Assembly (NCBI RefSeq): GCF_009801115.1
Contig: NZ_VTOL01000016.1
Coordinates: 62,001 to 126,000 of the forward strand
Direction: 5' to 3'
Origin: Dyadobacter sp. 3J3
GTDB taxonomy: Bacteria; Bacteroidota; Bacteroidia; Cytophagales; Spirosomataceae
Length of the DNA: 64,000 bases
This document shows, in pieces, positions 18,601-26,951 of the stretch. Position 1 is the first letter of the stretch. Every line of letters starts with the position of its first letter. The notes below the pieces were generated by a model. It saw nothing but the letters and a program-made list of their open reading frames with translations. It searched no databases and was not told where the DNA came from. Both the position numbers and the translations under genes were made by a program.

Positions 18601-19396
18601 GATTCAGTTCCGTGAGCGGAAAAATGTGTTGTTTGATTGTGAATTTTCCACCATGCGGACCATACGTAAACGGCGGATGATGCATGGCGATCACTACATT
18701 TTTATTGCGGTATTTACGAATTACATTTTCAAAAATGAATTTGAAAGTTGCCCTGTTTTTAATTTCGCAGCCATCATTTATTTTTGTATCCTTGTCCCAG
18801 TCACTGAGCCACCATTGGGAATCCACAACGATAACGACCACATTATCATTAAGTTCTATCACCTCCGGGCCAGAACAACCATCCTGTGGAAGAAAATAAT
18901 GCTCATAATCATCCTTATCTGTTTTTCCTTTTCTAGTGTTGAGATAGGATTCAATAAAATTTTCCTGACGTTTCAGCCCTTTTCTGCCCCATCCACGCCA
19001 GTCATGGTTTCCCGGAATAAAAAACGGTCTTCCCTTAAAATCATCAAGCGTTTCCAATTGAGACGTAATCCGATATTCTGCCACTTTTCTTTTGGCTGAA
19101 TCATCCGAAGGCGGCATACCATATTCATAAATATTATCTCCCAAAAACAAAGCAGAGCTGTTTTTAGTCTCTTTGGCAAGTTTATCTTTTAAATAGAGAA
19201 GTACGGGTGCTTTACTTTCCGGCTTGTCATTTCCTGCATCCCCCACCAGGTACATGGTATGCTTCAAAACAAGATCAGGTGAGGGCACACTTTGCTGCCA
19301 GCTTTCAGCTTCTTTAGAATATTGCAGTTTCTTGTAACTGGAACATGAAGAAATGATGACCAGCGCGACAATTATGAATATTGAAGTGAATTTCAT
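15611..19396 (-). CDS. Outer-membrane fusion: calcineurin-like phosphoesterase, kinase-like segment, beta-barrel
   Basis: 1261 residues. A lipoprotein signal with Cys18 (IISSC) anchors the N-terminus. Residues about 45-385 are a metallophosphoesterase with GDAG (Asp53), GDN (Asp87, Asn88), GNHD (129-132), HHPP (His239, His240) and GHEH (His320, His322). Residues about 440-770 hold GDWDRH (625-630) and PRDRD (652-656), which resemble the catalytic loop and metal-binding motif of FAM20/HipA-type atypical kinases (inference). Residues about 915-1261 look like a BamA/surface-antigen-type barrel ending in the typical C-terminal aromatic (FWF). It probably hydrolyses phosphoesters at the cell surface. 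The SdiA-type lipoprotein gene lies 21 bp upstream, so the two are likely cotranscribed. Confidence 0.8.
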   Translation of the reverse strand: MKFTSIFIIVALVIISSCSSYKKLQYSKEAESWQQSVPSPDLVLKHTMYLVGDAGNDKPESKAPVLLYLKDKLAKETKNSSALFLGDNIYEYGMPPSDDSAKRKVAEYRITSQLETLDDFKGRPFFIPGNHDWRGWGRKGLKRQENFIESYLNTRKGKTDKDDYEHYFLPQDGCSGPEVIELNDNVVVIVVDSQWWLSDWDKDTKINDGCEIKNRATFKFIFENVIRKYRNKNVVIAMHHPPFTYGPHGGKFTIKQHIFPLTELNPNLYIPLPGIGSLSALFRGTIGSRQDTHNKVYKDMRDGILSAARKNGNFIFASGHEHALQFIENEGQKFIVSGSGSKTSPIGLGKGSQFASTALGYSTLSFYEGGETWVQYWEVDEQGKSAKMVYQKKIKGKLPVVKEEATIAYKEYEEHQDSTSRFVLKNEIKPVKGFHNFLFGAHHRNLYLNKYPFPVLDFSKYKGGIIPEKQGGGNQTNSLRVRGSDGKEYVLRDMTKDVSRFLPYPFNKMLAAQFLAQENFLSTLPFAPLAIPKLADAIQVYHTNPKIYYVPSQPALGDFNQVFGGSLSLVEERPDGKKWKDSPFFGNADKIISTPDLLENILESNKYKVDEKWALKTRFLDIIIGDWDRHDDQWTWADIKQPDGTNLYRPIPRDRDQALSKYDGLFTNAARLTMPFLRQLQVYGPEVPSMKWTTWSARLFDRTFLNELSWEDWEEQVHYVQKNMTDEVIENSFTDWPDKAREMAAPLVIKSIKTRRDNLLELARKHYEFVSESVNVIGTEEKERFEVERIDEQHTRVTVSEINKKGEIKQQNYRRVFDNKITKTINVYGNGDDDEFIVTGDVNKGIKVRLIGGTGKDIFTDSSVVHGGGKKTIVYDDLGKNKINGGPETKDKRTGLYRYNVYDRRSAESDYDITVPLPIVGYNPDDGILVGANFNMIKYGFKKEPYASQQRFGGSYSFATKAVKLYYTGDYLNAFKSFDFYLDTYYHGPAYAFNYAGLGNTSERPVDNPNFYRVRQSAFHVYPAIKKHFAGNSGFVTLGPVFEVSDVQSTAGRFITSDANQLSDDVFKTKYYSGGQLLFNFSSVDNIFSPHSGLRFNAGFNYTKNLKEDKSFSGLKAQIAFYFSLDTKENIIFASQLGTGLNFGKGYEFFQMPTIGGNQGLRGYRTQRFYGKSSVWHSNDLRIRLGNSVNPTLPLTYGIFGSFDYGRVWLDNDPNKNWHYNYGGGIWVAPVDILTLSIGAFIPKEKQEEKPRIAFQVGFWF

Positions 19397-19417
19397 ATCA
19401 AGATAAGATCAAATCAA

Positions 19418-20278
19418 TTATTTACTTAACTTTTTAAATTTCAGTATATTGCCTTCCGCAAAATCATCTCCTTCATTGGAAATATAAAGGTTGCCATCTT
19501 TATCAAAAGCTATTCCTTCGGGCTGGGTAAACATATTGCCATTTAGCGACAGAGCTTGCTGAACCTTCCAGTTTTTGTCTGTGATTACCAATAATTTATT
19601 TACAGCTGAGATGATATACCAGTCTTTTGAAAACGGATTTTGAGCCATTCCGGAGGGCCGGAAACCTCTTTCTACTTTTCCTGTCAACGCTTTTATTTCT
19701 TTTACACTGATCTGGAAAGTGCGGGGAACAGAAGCACTGTCGGCCATGTAAAAGACATATCCTGTAATACTTTTTTTGGAATCATCCTGAATGCAGTTTT
19801 TACAAAGAACATACAAACTATCGGTTTCCTCATTTCCATAAATACTTTCATATTCACCTTTTGGCAAAACTTTTTTCCATTCGTGCGTACTGTCAACTTC
19901 CTCATAAGCAGAGTCTAAAAACGGAAATGTATAAAGTGTACCATTACTTTTAAGCACCACAACCTGGTCATTGACAATGGCCAGGTCTTCATAATCTCCT
20001 TTTTTTCCAAACTTGGCGTGATATTGTTTTTTAATGCCCCAGGCCAGACGAAAAACTTTACCTTCCTCATCCTGAATGGCATAGATTGTATCAGGATTTC
20101 CTTTTTGGAAAGCGATTCCGGAAATTTCAAAGAGGCTTTCCGGCATGAAAAACTTCTCAGGACTTTCAAGATTGTAATCTTTTAACGTTTGCTCGTTTTC
20201 ATGCGAATTTGAACAACCTATAAAACAAGCCGTTAAGAAAATAGCCGAAGCCATTATTTTGTAAAAGTTACAAATCAT
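19418..20278 (-). CDS. SdiA-regulated/YjiK-like lipoprotein (beta-propeller)
   Basis: 286 residues. It has a signal sequence with possible lipobox cysteines at 18 (LTAC) or 22 (FIGC), and a start at the second Met (20254) is also plausible. The body repeats propeller-like strands (EISGIAFQ, DTIYAIQDEEGKVFRL, GDYEDLAIV, GEYESIYGN) and closes with EGIAFDKDGNLYISNEGD. This matches the SdiA-regulated domain family, exported beta-propellers of unknown function. It is upstream of the phosphoesterase-barrel gene and probably in the same operon, so it may act on the same surface substrate. Confidence 0.75.
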   Translation of the reverse strand: MICNFYKIMASAIFLTACFIGCSNSHENEQTLKDYNLESPEKFFMPESLFEISGIAFQKGNPDTIYAIQDEEGKVFRLAWGIKKQYHAKFGKKGDYEDLAIVNDQVVVLKSNGTLYTFPFLDSAYEEVDSTHEWKKVLPKGEYESIYGNEETDSLYVLCKNCIQDDSKKSITGYVFYMADSASVPRTFQISVKEIKALTGKVERGFRPSGMAQNPFSKDWYIISAVNKLLVITDKNWKVQQALSLNGNMFTQPEGIAFDKDGNLYISNEGDDFAEGNILKFKKLSK

Positions 20279-20316
20279 ATTAATTTAATTTCTAAACGCG
20301 TTAATGCGACAATTGA

Positions 20317-20350
20317 AATTTCATTTCTGTTTAAAATCAAAATGAAATTT
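20317..20350 (-). terminator. Hairpin across the stop codon of the HD-PycTM gene
   Basis: AAATTTCATTT (20317-20327) and AAATGAAATTT (20340-20350) form a perfect 11-bp stem with a 12-nt loop, overlapping the TAA at 20349-20351. It is AT-rich, so termination is plausible but not certain. Confidence 0.45.
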
Positions 20351-21581
20351 ATTTACCAAAAAACATGGAGGCAATCACAAAGGAAACCACCGATGCCACA
20401 ATCCCAAACATGAAAACGTTGTAGCCTACGCGTAACAATCTGTATTTCCTACCTAAAACGACACCTTGTGAGTAGACATCTTTTGTCAAACTGCCATACA
20501 AAAAGTCTCTATCGTTCATCATGGCTTGCATTCCGGCTGCATACTCGGAGTAGGCCATTCTGTAAAAATTACCGAAGAAAAGCAGATTTACTTTTTTGTC
20601 TGTTATGTCCTGTTCTGTAAACGTTCCGTGCGGAATAGTCGGGCGTGTGGCCAGAATTGAAAACACCATCGTAATCACGCAAATCGTAAGCAATAAAATT
20701 GTAGGGAATATCAAATACGCGTTATCTTCCAGTTTCCTAAGTAAAATACTCAATAAAACGGAAATGATGATTGAAGTGGTTGTGATCATAATATGTGCCT
20801 TATTATCAGCCATATCACTCAACCTCTGATGATTATTAGAGCTGATCCGGAACATGGTTTCGATTCCCTTATCCGGCCTGTCGGACTTCGCTTTTTTATC
20901 CTTATCCTCTTCCGTTTCTGGTGCCTGTTTTATATCGTCCACATATTTCAGAAGATTAATCGGCGGTTCAGGTTCTTTCACTTTTTCGGTTTCCTTATCT
21001 TTTAATTTCTGAATATTTCTCTTTTTAACATCGTCCAGCAAATTTCGGCAATAATCAGTCTGATAAGTATGCGCTTCCAGAAATTCGATGGTATGTTTCC
21101 GCCAAACCTTTTTATCTATTTTTTTGCCAAGCGATATTTCCTTTTCCTTCCGCATGAGCTTGTTTTTTTCAAAAAACTCATCCGTCCCCAAATGGTATAA
21201 ATCAGCATCACAAACAATTTGCTGAAGAAATACCAACGGTTGCTGAGGAATGGTTGTTGCCAGAATACAGCCCTGTACCGCCAGAATTATCTCCTCTTTT
21301 ACTTCCAGTTCTTCAAGATAAACTTTTGCAAGTTCGGCTCCCCGCTGTTCATGTCCTTCCGCACCACCAGTGCAATATCCGATATCGTGAAACCAAGCAG
21401 CGGCTACCACGACAAAATTATCCTTATCATGCAGCTCGTAATGTTGGGAAATATCTATTGCGTGCCCAACCACTTCTTCGGTATGCGTCAGATTATGATA
21501 AATTAATTGTTCAGTCTGCTGCGTTTTGAAAAAGTGTTTAACATGATGCTGAACATGTTCCAGGGCCTTATCGTAATTCAT
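20349..21581 (-). CDS. HD phosphohydrolase fused to a Pycsar-type membrane effector domain (PycTM/DUF5706)
   Basis: 410 residues. Residues 1-185 are an HD domain: YHNLTH (His29, His33), the HD pair His65-Asp66 in WFHDIGY, His77 and the late Asp in CDADLYH (125 or 127). A charged linker (190-240) follows. The C-terminal 245-410 matches DUF5706, the transmembrane effector domain of Pycsar anti-phage systems: ADNKAHIMI, helices at about 263-282, 288-311 and 386-408, and YGSLTKDVYSQGVVLGRKYRLL between them. In Pycsar, a cyclic pyrimidine nucleotide triggers membrane damage. Here an HD domain could degrade or sense a nucleotide. The preceding gene (43 bp upstream) encodes a GAF protein. A defence role is inference, because such HD fusions may be housekeeping in this phylum. 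Confidence 0.8.
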   Translation of the reverse strand: MNYDKALEHVQHHVKHFFKTQQTEQLIYHNLTHTEEVVGHAIDISQHYELHDKDNFVVVAAAWFHDIGYCTGGAEGHEQRGAELAKVYLEELEVKEEIILAVQGCILATTIPQQPLVFLQQIVCDADLYHLGTDEFFEKNKLMRKEKEISLGKKIDKKVWRKHTIEFLEAHTYQTDYCRNLLDDVKKRNIQKLKDKETEKVKEPEPPINLLKYVDDIKQAPETEEDKDKKAKSDRPDKGIETMFRISSNNHQRLSDMADNKAHIMITTTSIIISVLLSILLRKLEDNAYLIFPTILLLTICVITMVFSILATRPTIPHGTFTEQDITDKKVNLLFFGNFYRMAYSEYAAGMQAMMNDRDFLYGSLTKDVYSQGVVLGRKYRLLRVGYNVFMFGIVASVVSFVIASMFFGK

Positions 21582-21624
21582 ATAGTAATTTTAATTTTTC
21601 TGACAAAGTAAAGATTCAAATGTC

Positions 21625-23988
21625 TCAGCTCCATTCCTCATCCACATTCACGCCGATACGCAGAGCCTTCAAACCTGTAACGCCCTGCAATTCTTCCAAT
21701 TCCAGATATTCAAGATCATTTTTCAACGTATTTTTTTCCTGAAGATATTTAATATAGTTAACATATTCCTCAGCCGATTTGCTGTTGAAATATACCAGCG
21801 CAATTTTTCCGGGCTGCGTTAAGCGTTCACCAGTTTCCTTCACGTGCACTTTATCAATCCTTTTTTTAATCACGTGATAACGGATATTATAAGATCCTTC
21901 CACATCAAAACGCCGTTCGTCGTCCCTGAAACTGATGTCAATACTATTGGAATTTATAAAAATGAGCTGTGTTGTCTGCAGCGGATTTTTCATCTGCGGC
22001 ATCAGCTCGTGTGTAATTTTCGCTATCGCTGCCATGGAAGTCAGTTGCCACAAACGAATATTATTTAGATACAGGACATTAAAGTTCTTCTCCGGCGCAA
22101 TTTCCTGACCGATATAAATGTCATACTCCACACCGTCCGTTCTGAATTTTTCAAAATAACAGGGATAAGATTGTTGTATCTCATTTTTGAAAAGTTCAAG
22201 ATAAAGATTGACAGCTGAGTTTATGGTCTGCATGGAAGCTTCCAGCGCATTTCTATTTGCATAGGCAATGCCGGTTTCCTTGTCTACAACCTTATAGTAA
22301 GCATCAATACTTTCTGCCAGCTTTTCCTCACTCTGCCTGAAATGTTGTAAAAACGGATAAACCTCATATTCAAAGAAATCCAGAACCTTTACCTCGTCAT
22401 TTTCAGTCGACTGGTCGGAAATCCGATCCATCCACTTTTTGCATTTGTAGATAATTTCGTCTGCCAGCCCAAGTCCCACATTCTCTTTAATGGTTTTTAG
22501 TACCATTATCAAAGCGCCGAATTGAACCTGTAAATCGGTATGCAAAGCGGCATTTCTCTCAACGGTAGAATTTCTGATATCTACGGCTCCGTACAGTGGA
22601 TAAACATTTTTGAAATGAATACTTTCTATCGGAGTTTTAGGAAGCTGAACGACGTTGTCGCGCAGATAATGCCAGGCAACTTCTTTAAATTTCCATTGAA
22701 CGGCGGGTTGCAGCGAGGTGAATTTCTCCTTGATCACATTTTCAATTCGCGAATCGAACTCATTGATATTGTTCTGCAAAAGCTGTCCAATCAGCGGAAG
22801 AGCCGGTTCCAGCCTGGAAAGTGAATGCTCACTAAGCAAATCTTTTTGTTTACTGTAAACTTCCAGCACACCTACAAGCCTTGCCCCATTATAAACCGGA
22901 AGCAAGGCGTAAGACTGAACTCCGTTGCTTTTCAAAACCTTCAAAAAATCACCATGATCTTTTCCGTCATTCAAATCTTTATAAAAACAAACTGACGGAT
23001 TTTCGAAAAACTTGTCCGCCAGATTCAGGAAATCATTTTCTTCCAATCCCTGTTCAAGAGAAGTTTGCACCAGAATACTATGCGTACACAAATCATCGCT
23101 AAAAACCAGTTTTTCATTGACACGAAGCTCGGGCAGCAAACCAAATTTCACCTCGTGCGTGCCGATGAGCAGGTTGAGTGAAGCAATAATTTTTTCGTAA
23201 TACGACTGCGCCGTTTCAGCAACAGGATTCAGGATTATATTTTTAATATTTTCAACTGCCTGATCTGCCGTTACGTCTGTCAGCGTAATAACAGAAAACC
23301 CTTCAAATTTGAACATGGAAAGCGGCAATATCCCGGCCAGTATATTCCAGTCAAAATCCCGTTGCGCTTGTTTTTGAATAATTTCAATGCCAAGTTCAGG
23401 TAACGGCTGCTTTGCTGTGACTTCGATGAAATCCTTACCAAGATGCAGTTTGTAATATTTAGACAAGCAGGTTTTATCATCCCGGATCGAGAGGATCATC
23501 TCGTTGTTATGATAGGAAGGAATGCCGTAAAACTGTTCCAGAATAAAACCATAAATCATCTGCACTTTTTGCTTTTTTTCAATGCTGATGTCAATATCAC
23601 GAAGCAAATCACATTTTGCCACTCCGGTCTCTTTATCCGCCAAAAGGTCGTGAAATGCAGAAGTTTCGTAAAAAATAGTTGGTTTTAATGGCACACTTAA
23701 TGCCCACAAAGTCTGCTTTTCATCCGCAATTACGGGCACGAGCATATTGTAAACAAGACTTAGCTGCTCCTGAAACTCACCAATCTCGGATAATTCAATA
23801 TCACCTGCAAATTTCGGATTTTCGGTAAAGCGGTCGAGCACAAATTCAAAAAATCTCCTTTTTACGGTTGTCTCTCCTGCAATTCTTTCTTTTATATAAG
23901 TTATGAATTTTTTAAAGGAGAGCGATACATCGATCTGCTCGATTTCTGGAGGAATATTTTGCGCTATATCTAATATGGTTTCCTTCAT
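21625..23988 (-). CDS. Large GAF-domain protein, partner of the HD-PycTM gene
   Basis: 787 residues, no signal peptide, predicted cytoplasmic. A GAF-like domain lies at about 260-410 (ILVQTSLEQG, then FYKDLNDG, then SYALLPVYNGARLVGVLEVYSK). A helical region follows, beginning with VYPLYGAVDIRNST at about 465-478. That motif resembles the first strand of class III nucleotide cyclases (hydrophobic-x-D-I-R-x-S/F-T). The second cyclase aspartate motif (G-D-G) and the transition-state residues are not visible, so catalytic activity is doubtful. It is first in a two-gene unit with the HD-PycTM gene, which suggests a sensor and effector pair. No specific function is established. Confidence 0.6.
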   Translation of the reverse strand: MKETILDIAQNIPPEIEQIDVSLSFKKFITYIKERIAGETTVKRRFFEFVLDRFTENPKFAGDIELSEIGEFQEQLSLVYNMLVPVIADEKQTLWALSVPLKPTIFYETSAFHDLLADKETGVAKCDLLRDIDISIEKKQKVQMIYGFILEQFYGIPSYHNNEMILSIRDDKTCLSKYYKLHLGKDFIEVTAKQPLPELGIEIIQKQAQRDFDWNILAGILPLSMFKFEGFSVITLTDVTADQAVENIKNIILNPVAETAQSYYEKIIASLNLLIGTHEVKFGLLPELRVNEKLVFSDDLCTHSILVQTSLEQGLEENDFLNLADKFFENPSVCFYKDLNDGKDHGDFLKVLKSNGVQSYALLPVYNGARLVGVLEVYSKQKDLLSEHSLSRLEPALPLIGQLLQNNINEFDSRIENVIKEKFTSLQPAVQWKFKEVAWHYLRDNVVQLPKTPIESIHFKNVYPLYGAVDIRNSTVERNAALHTDLQVQFGALIMVLKTIKENVGLGLADEIIYKCKKWMDRISDQSTENDEVKVLDFFEYEVYPFLQHFRQSEEKLAESIDAYYKVVDKETGIAYANRNALEASMQTINSAVNLYLELFKNEIQQSYPCYFEKFRTDGVEYDIYIGQEIAPEKNFNVLYLNNIRLWQLTSMAAIAKITHELMPQMKNPLQTTQLIFINSNSIDISFRDDERRFDVEGSYNIRYHVIKKRIDKVHVKETGERLTQPGKIALVYFNSKSAEEYVNYIKYLQEKNTLKNDLEYLELEELQGVTGLKALRIGVNVDEEWS

Positions 23989-24189
23989 TAGTTAATCTTT
24001 TCAGTGGATTCAGTTTCGTTTTTCAACATGTTTACACATGAAGGAAGACGAACGACGCGGCCAATTACTTTCTAGTTTTCTTGATTTATTTATTACAGAA
24101 AAACGCCAGATATCAAAAGAAATAATTCTCATCAACATCAGCGTCTTATCTATACTAAATTGAAACAACAATCCGGACTATTGAATTCC

Positions 24190-25458
24190 TTATTGGCTTT
24201 TATTTTGCCGGGAAGGTTTTATGATCATCCGCAGCGACTGGTCTTTTGTCAAATACGCTATCGTCCAGTTATAAAAAGTCCTGAATCGGTTTCGGTATGT
24301 AATCAATGACAAAAGGTGAATAAACAACCAGATAAGCCAGGCAAGAAATCCATTTAAATGTAATTTCGGTACTGGCAAATCCACCACAGCTTTGTTTTTA
24401 CCGATAATTGCCATAGAACCTTTATCAAGATATTTAAATGGTTCCGGAGATTTCCCCTCGGCGATCAGCTTGAAATTTTTTGCAAGTTTTTTGCCCTGCT
24501 GAATAGCAACCTGAGCCACCTGTGGATGTCCGCCGGTAAAGTTCGGATCAGTAATTTGAATGCAGGTATCTCCTATCGCATAAATATTTTCGGTACTCTG
24601 GACTTTGTTAAACTGATCCACCATCATTCGCCGGCCTCGGCCGTAGCTTTCGGTTGGAATACCGTCAAAAACTTTGGCAGTCACACCCGCCGCCCAAATC
24701 AGGTTTTTCGTTTCAATCGGCTCGCTGTTATCAAACACAACGATGTCATTTACGTAATCCTTAACATGCGTATCCAGTTTTATTTTCACCCCCAGTCGGC
24801 GGAGATCGTCGTAAGTATTTTTCTGGGATTTTACACTCATCGGTGATAACAATGCATCTCCACCGTCCACCAGATAAATTTCGCTGCCTTTTCCTGCGAG
24901 CTCCGGATATTCTTTACGAAGGATTCCGTTCCTCATTTCAGCAAACATCCCCGAGACTTCCACGCCCGTTGGGCCGCCGCCTGCAATCACAATAGTAAGC
25001 AGCTTTTTGGTTTCCTCCGGATCCGTACAGATGGATGCCATTTCCATCTGCTGTAATAATTTATTTCGCATTTCGATGGCATCGTCAAGCGTTTTCATCG
25101 GAATGGCGTTCTTCTTCACGTTTTCCATCCCGAAATAATTCGTTTCGGCACCGGTAGCAAATACAAGATAATCGTAGGTAAGATCGCCGTTGTCCAGCAC
25201 AATCTTATTTTCGGCAGGTACTACTTTTTGCAGCTCACCAAGCCTGAAATGGACATTATCTTTACCAGAAAACAATTTCCTGAAAGGATAGCTGATGCTT
25301 GAAGGCTCCAAAAAAGCTGTTGCTACCTGATATATTAGTGGAGGAAAAAAATTGTAGTTATTTTTATCTACGAGTATTACTTCAAACTCGTCATGATTAC
25401 CAAGGGAAAGTGCAAAATTTACTCCTGCAAAACCACCGCCTATGATCACTACTTTCAT
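24190..25458 (-). CDS. ndh: Type II NADH:quinone oxidoreductase (NDH-2)
   Basis: About 422 residues from ATG 25458; two extra codons upstream also fit. It has two Rossmann motifs: VVIIGGGFAGVN at the N-terminus for FAD and VIAGGGPTGVEVSG near 160 for NADH. AIGDTC near 297 is the flavin-contact motif. The C-terminal LNGFLAWLIWLFIHL segment is the amphipathic or hydrophobic membrane anchor typical of NDH-2. The enzyme passes electrons from NADH to the quinone pool without pumping protons. It appears monocistronic. Confidence 0.88.
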   Translation of the reverse strand: MKVVIIGGGFAGVNFALSLGNHDEFEVILVDKNNYNFFPPLIYQVATAFLEPSSISYPFRKLFSGKDNVHFRLGELQKVVPAENKIVLDNGDLTYDYLVFATGAETNYFGMENVKKNAIPMKTLDDAIEMRNKLLQQMEMASICTDPEETKKLLTIVIAGGGPTGVEVSGMFAEMRNGILRKEYPELAGKGSEIYLVDGGDALLSPMSVKSQKNTYDDLRRLGVKIKLDTHVKDYVNDIVVFDNSEPIETKNLIWAAGVTAKVFDGIPTESYGRGRRMMVDQFNKVQSTENIYAIGDTCIQITDPNFTGGHPQVAQVAIQQGKKLAKNFKLIAEGKSPEPFKYLDKGSMAIIGKNKAVVDLPVPKLHLNGFLAWLIWLFIHLLSLITYRNRFRTFYNWTIAYLTKDQSLRMIIKPSRQNKSQ

Positions 25459-25772
25459 TATCAATTCTATTTTAATTAAAAAATAATCCGACTGAATACT
25501 TTATTTGGTGCTTGTTTCTCAATTATCATTCCAAAGAAATTTTCATACAGATACTTAGCCAAAATCCTATTTTCACTTTGTTTAGTCAATACATTTCGGC
25601 GACAGACGAAGATAATAAAAGAAAGGAGTATTCCAGAAAGTTTTCAGTTAATCCAATACATACACTGTGAAAAACAGTTTACGAAAAAGGATCAAAATCA
25701 TACTTTCTTAAATACTCCGGTAATAAAATAAAATCGTGCTTATTTCACCCTATAAAATATGGGAGAACAAAC
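25459..25772. other. Intergenic stretch without recognised features
   Basis: About 314 bp between two minus-strand genes. It is AT-rich, with no ORF, no strong palindrome, and no exact CAAAnnTA (minus-strand -7 box) with a proper -33. It must hold the ndh promoter, but I could not place it. Confidence 0.5.
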
Positions 25773-26720
25773 CTATTTTTCCTTGATTCTTACATTTTCC
25801 GGTGTGAATAACATAGCAGTACAAAAACAGTTTTTGCAATCCTTGCTTTTCAAAGTCTGATAATTCACACAACTTTTACAACCTTCCCAGAACTTCTTTT
25901 CTTTGGTAATCTCGTTGTAAGTAACTGTTTCAAAACCCAGTTTTGTATTCATTTTCATAACTGCAAGCCCGGTTGTAATACTGAAAACCTTTGCATTGGG
26001 AAAACGTTGTCGGGATAGATCAAAGATCTTCTCCTTAATCGCTTTGGCGATTCCGCATTTACGGAAATCAGGTGAGACAATAAGACCAGAATTTGAAACG
26101 AATTCTCTATTTTGCCAAACCTCGATATATGAAAATCCAACCCACTCATTTTTTGATGTAAGTGCGATAACCGCTTTTCCTTCTTTCATCTTTTTAATAA
26201 TGGCAGCAGGCGACCTTTTTGAAATCCCGCAACCACGCGTACGTGCAGATGCTTCCATTTCATCGGTTATTATTTTCGCAAAAACGGCATCATCGCAAGT
26301 TGCCATTCGGACGGCAATATCGCTAAAAAGTTCAGTTTCGGGTATTTCAGGGACTTTTACCGGTATCGGAAGATGTTCCAGTTCTTTGAGATAAATGGCA
26401 TAAAAATCATCCGGAATAAAGAACTTCAAACGCTTTTTCTCAATATCATTTTGTTGAAGAAATGCAGAAAACGAATAAATAAAGCTTTTTTCAACGGCAC
26501 TTCTTATGATCATGTCGCCTTGACTATATAAGTGTTTGGCTACGGAGAAACATTTTCGTGACAAGTTTAAATTGTAATCCAAAACGGCTTCTTTGGAAAA
26601 ATCCAGAAGGCGCTGAACCGCTTTGTAAATATCAGTGGAAAGAGAACTTCTTTTATATAAACTGGCCAATTGCGGAAACTCGGATTCAATCAGTTTTGTG
26701 CCTTCGTACTGGGATATCAT
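25773..26720 (-). CDS. GNAT acetyltransferase with N-terminal helical domain and cysteine cluster
   Basis: 315 residues. Residues about 134-270 form a GNAT fold, with the acetyl-CoA loop at SPDFRKCGIAKAI (216-228). The tail CKSC...CKNCFC (Cys281, 284, 295, 298, 300) looks metal-binding. The GNAT part and tail resemble the acetyltransferase that many Bacteroidota encode near argG, suggesting a glutamate or arginine-pathway substrate (recalled family knowledge, moderate certainty). Residues about 30-114 are an extra helical domain that also occurs alone in the 92-residue protein at 57749-58027. No arg genes are in the window. Confidence 0.75.
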   Translation of the reverse strand: MISQYEGTKLIESEFPQLASLYKRSSLSTDIYKAVQRLLDFSKEAVLDYNLNLSRKCFSVAKHLYSQGDMIIRSAVEKSFIYSFSAFLQQNDIEKKRLKFFIPDDFYAIYLKELEHLPIPVKVPEIPETELFSDIAVRMATCDDAVFAKIITDEMEASARTRGCGISKRSPAAIIKKMKEGKAVIALTSKNEWVGFSYIEVWQNREFVSNSGLIVSPDFRKCGIAKAIKEKIFDLSRQRFPNAKVFSITTGLAVMKMNTKLGFETVTYNEITKEKKFWEGCKSCVNYQTLKSKDCKNCFCTAMLFTPENVRIKEK

Positions 26721-26763
26721 GATTAAGCTGTCAGTATTTTTTGGTTTAAAAAATAGATTAAAC

Positions 26764-26792
26764 CAAACTTATACCAAAAATTGAAACGCAAA
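26764..26792 (-). promoter_or_regulatory. Candidate promoter of the GNAT gene
   Basis: On the minus strand TAAGTTTG (26764-26771) fits TAnnTTTG, with TTTG (26789-26792) 17 nt upstream. The start codon is 43 nt downstream of the box. Confidence 0.4.
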
Positions 26793-26889
26793 TTAAGTTA
26801 CTAGTAATCAGCATTTCACAACTTTATATATTAAAAAAAATCAAAAATTTAACCTTTCAGTTTGATAGGTTTTTATCAATGTGAAAGGA

Positions 26890-26943
26890 CACTAAAAAGG
26901 CTTCGGGTGAAAGAAAATCCTTCCACCCGAAGCCTTTTTAGTG
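26890..26943. terminator. Strong terminator at the end of the permease array
   Basis: A perfect 20-bp stem: arm 26890-26909 (CACTAAAAAGGCTTCGGGTG) and its exact complement 26924-26943, with a 14-nt loop. A/T runs flank the GC core, so it can work in both directions. It lies 8 bp past the stop of the last permease gene. Confidence 0.85.
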
Positions 26944-26951
26944 CCACAATA

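Noticed and set aside
18626..19099. 157-codon plus-strand ORF
   Set aside because: Antisense to the conserved metallophosphoesterase domain, with low-complexity composition. It is a shadow.
21625..23988. Calling the GAF protein a nucleotide cyclase
   Set aside because: Only a DIRNST-like motif is visible. The second metal aspartate motif and the transition-state residues are missing, so it is kept as a hypothesis only.
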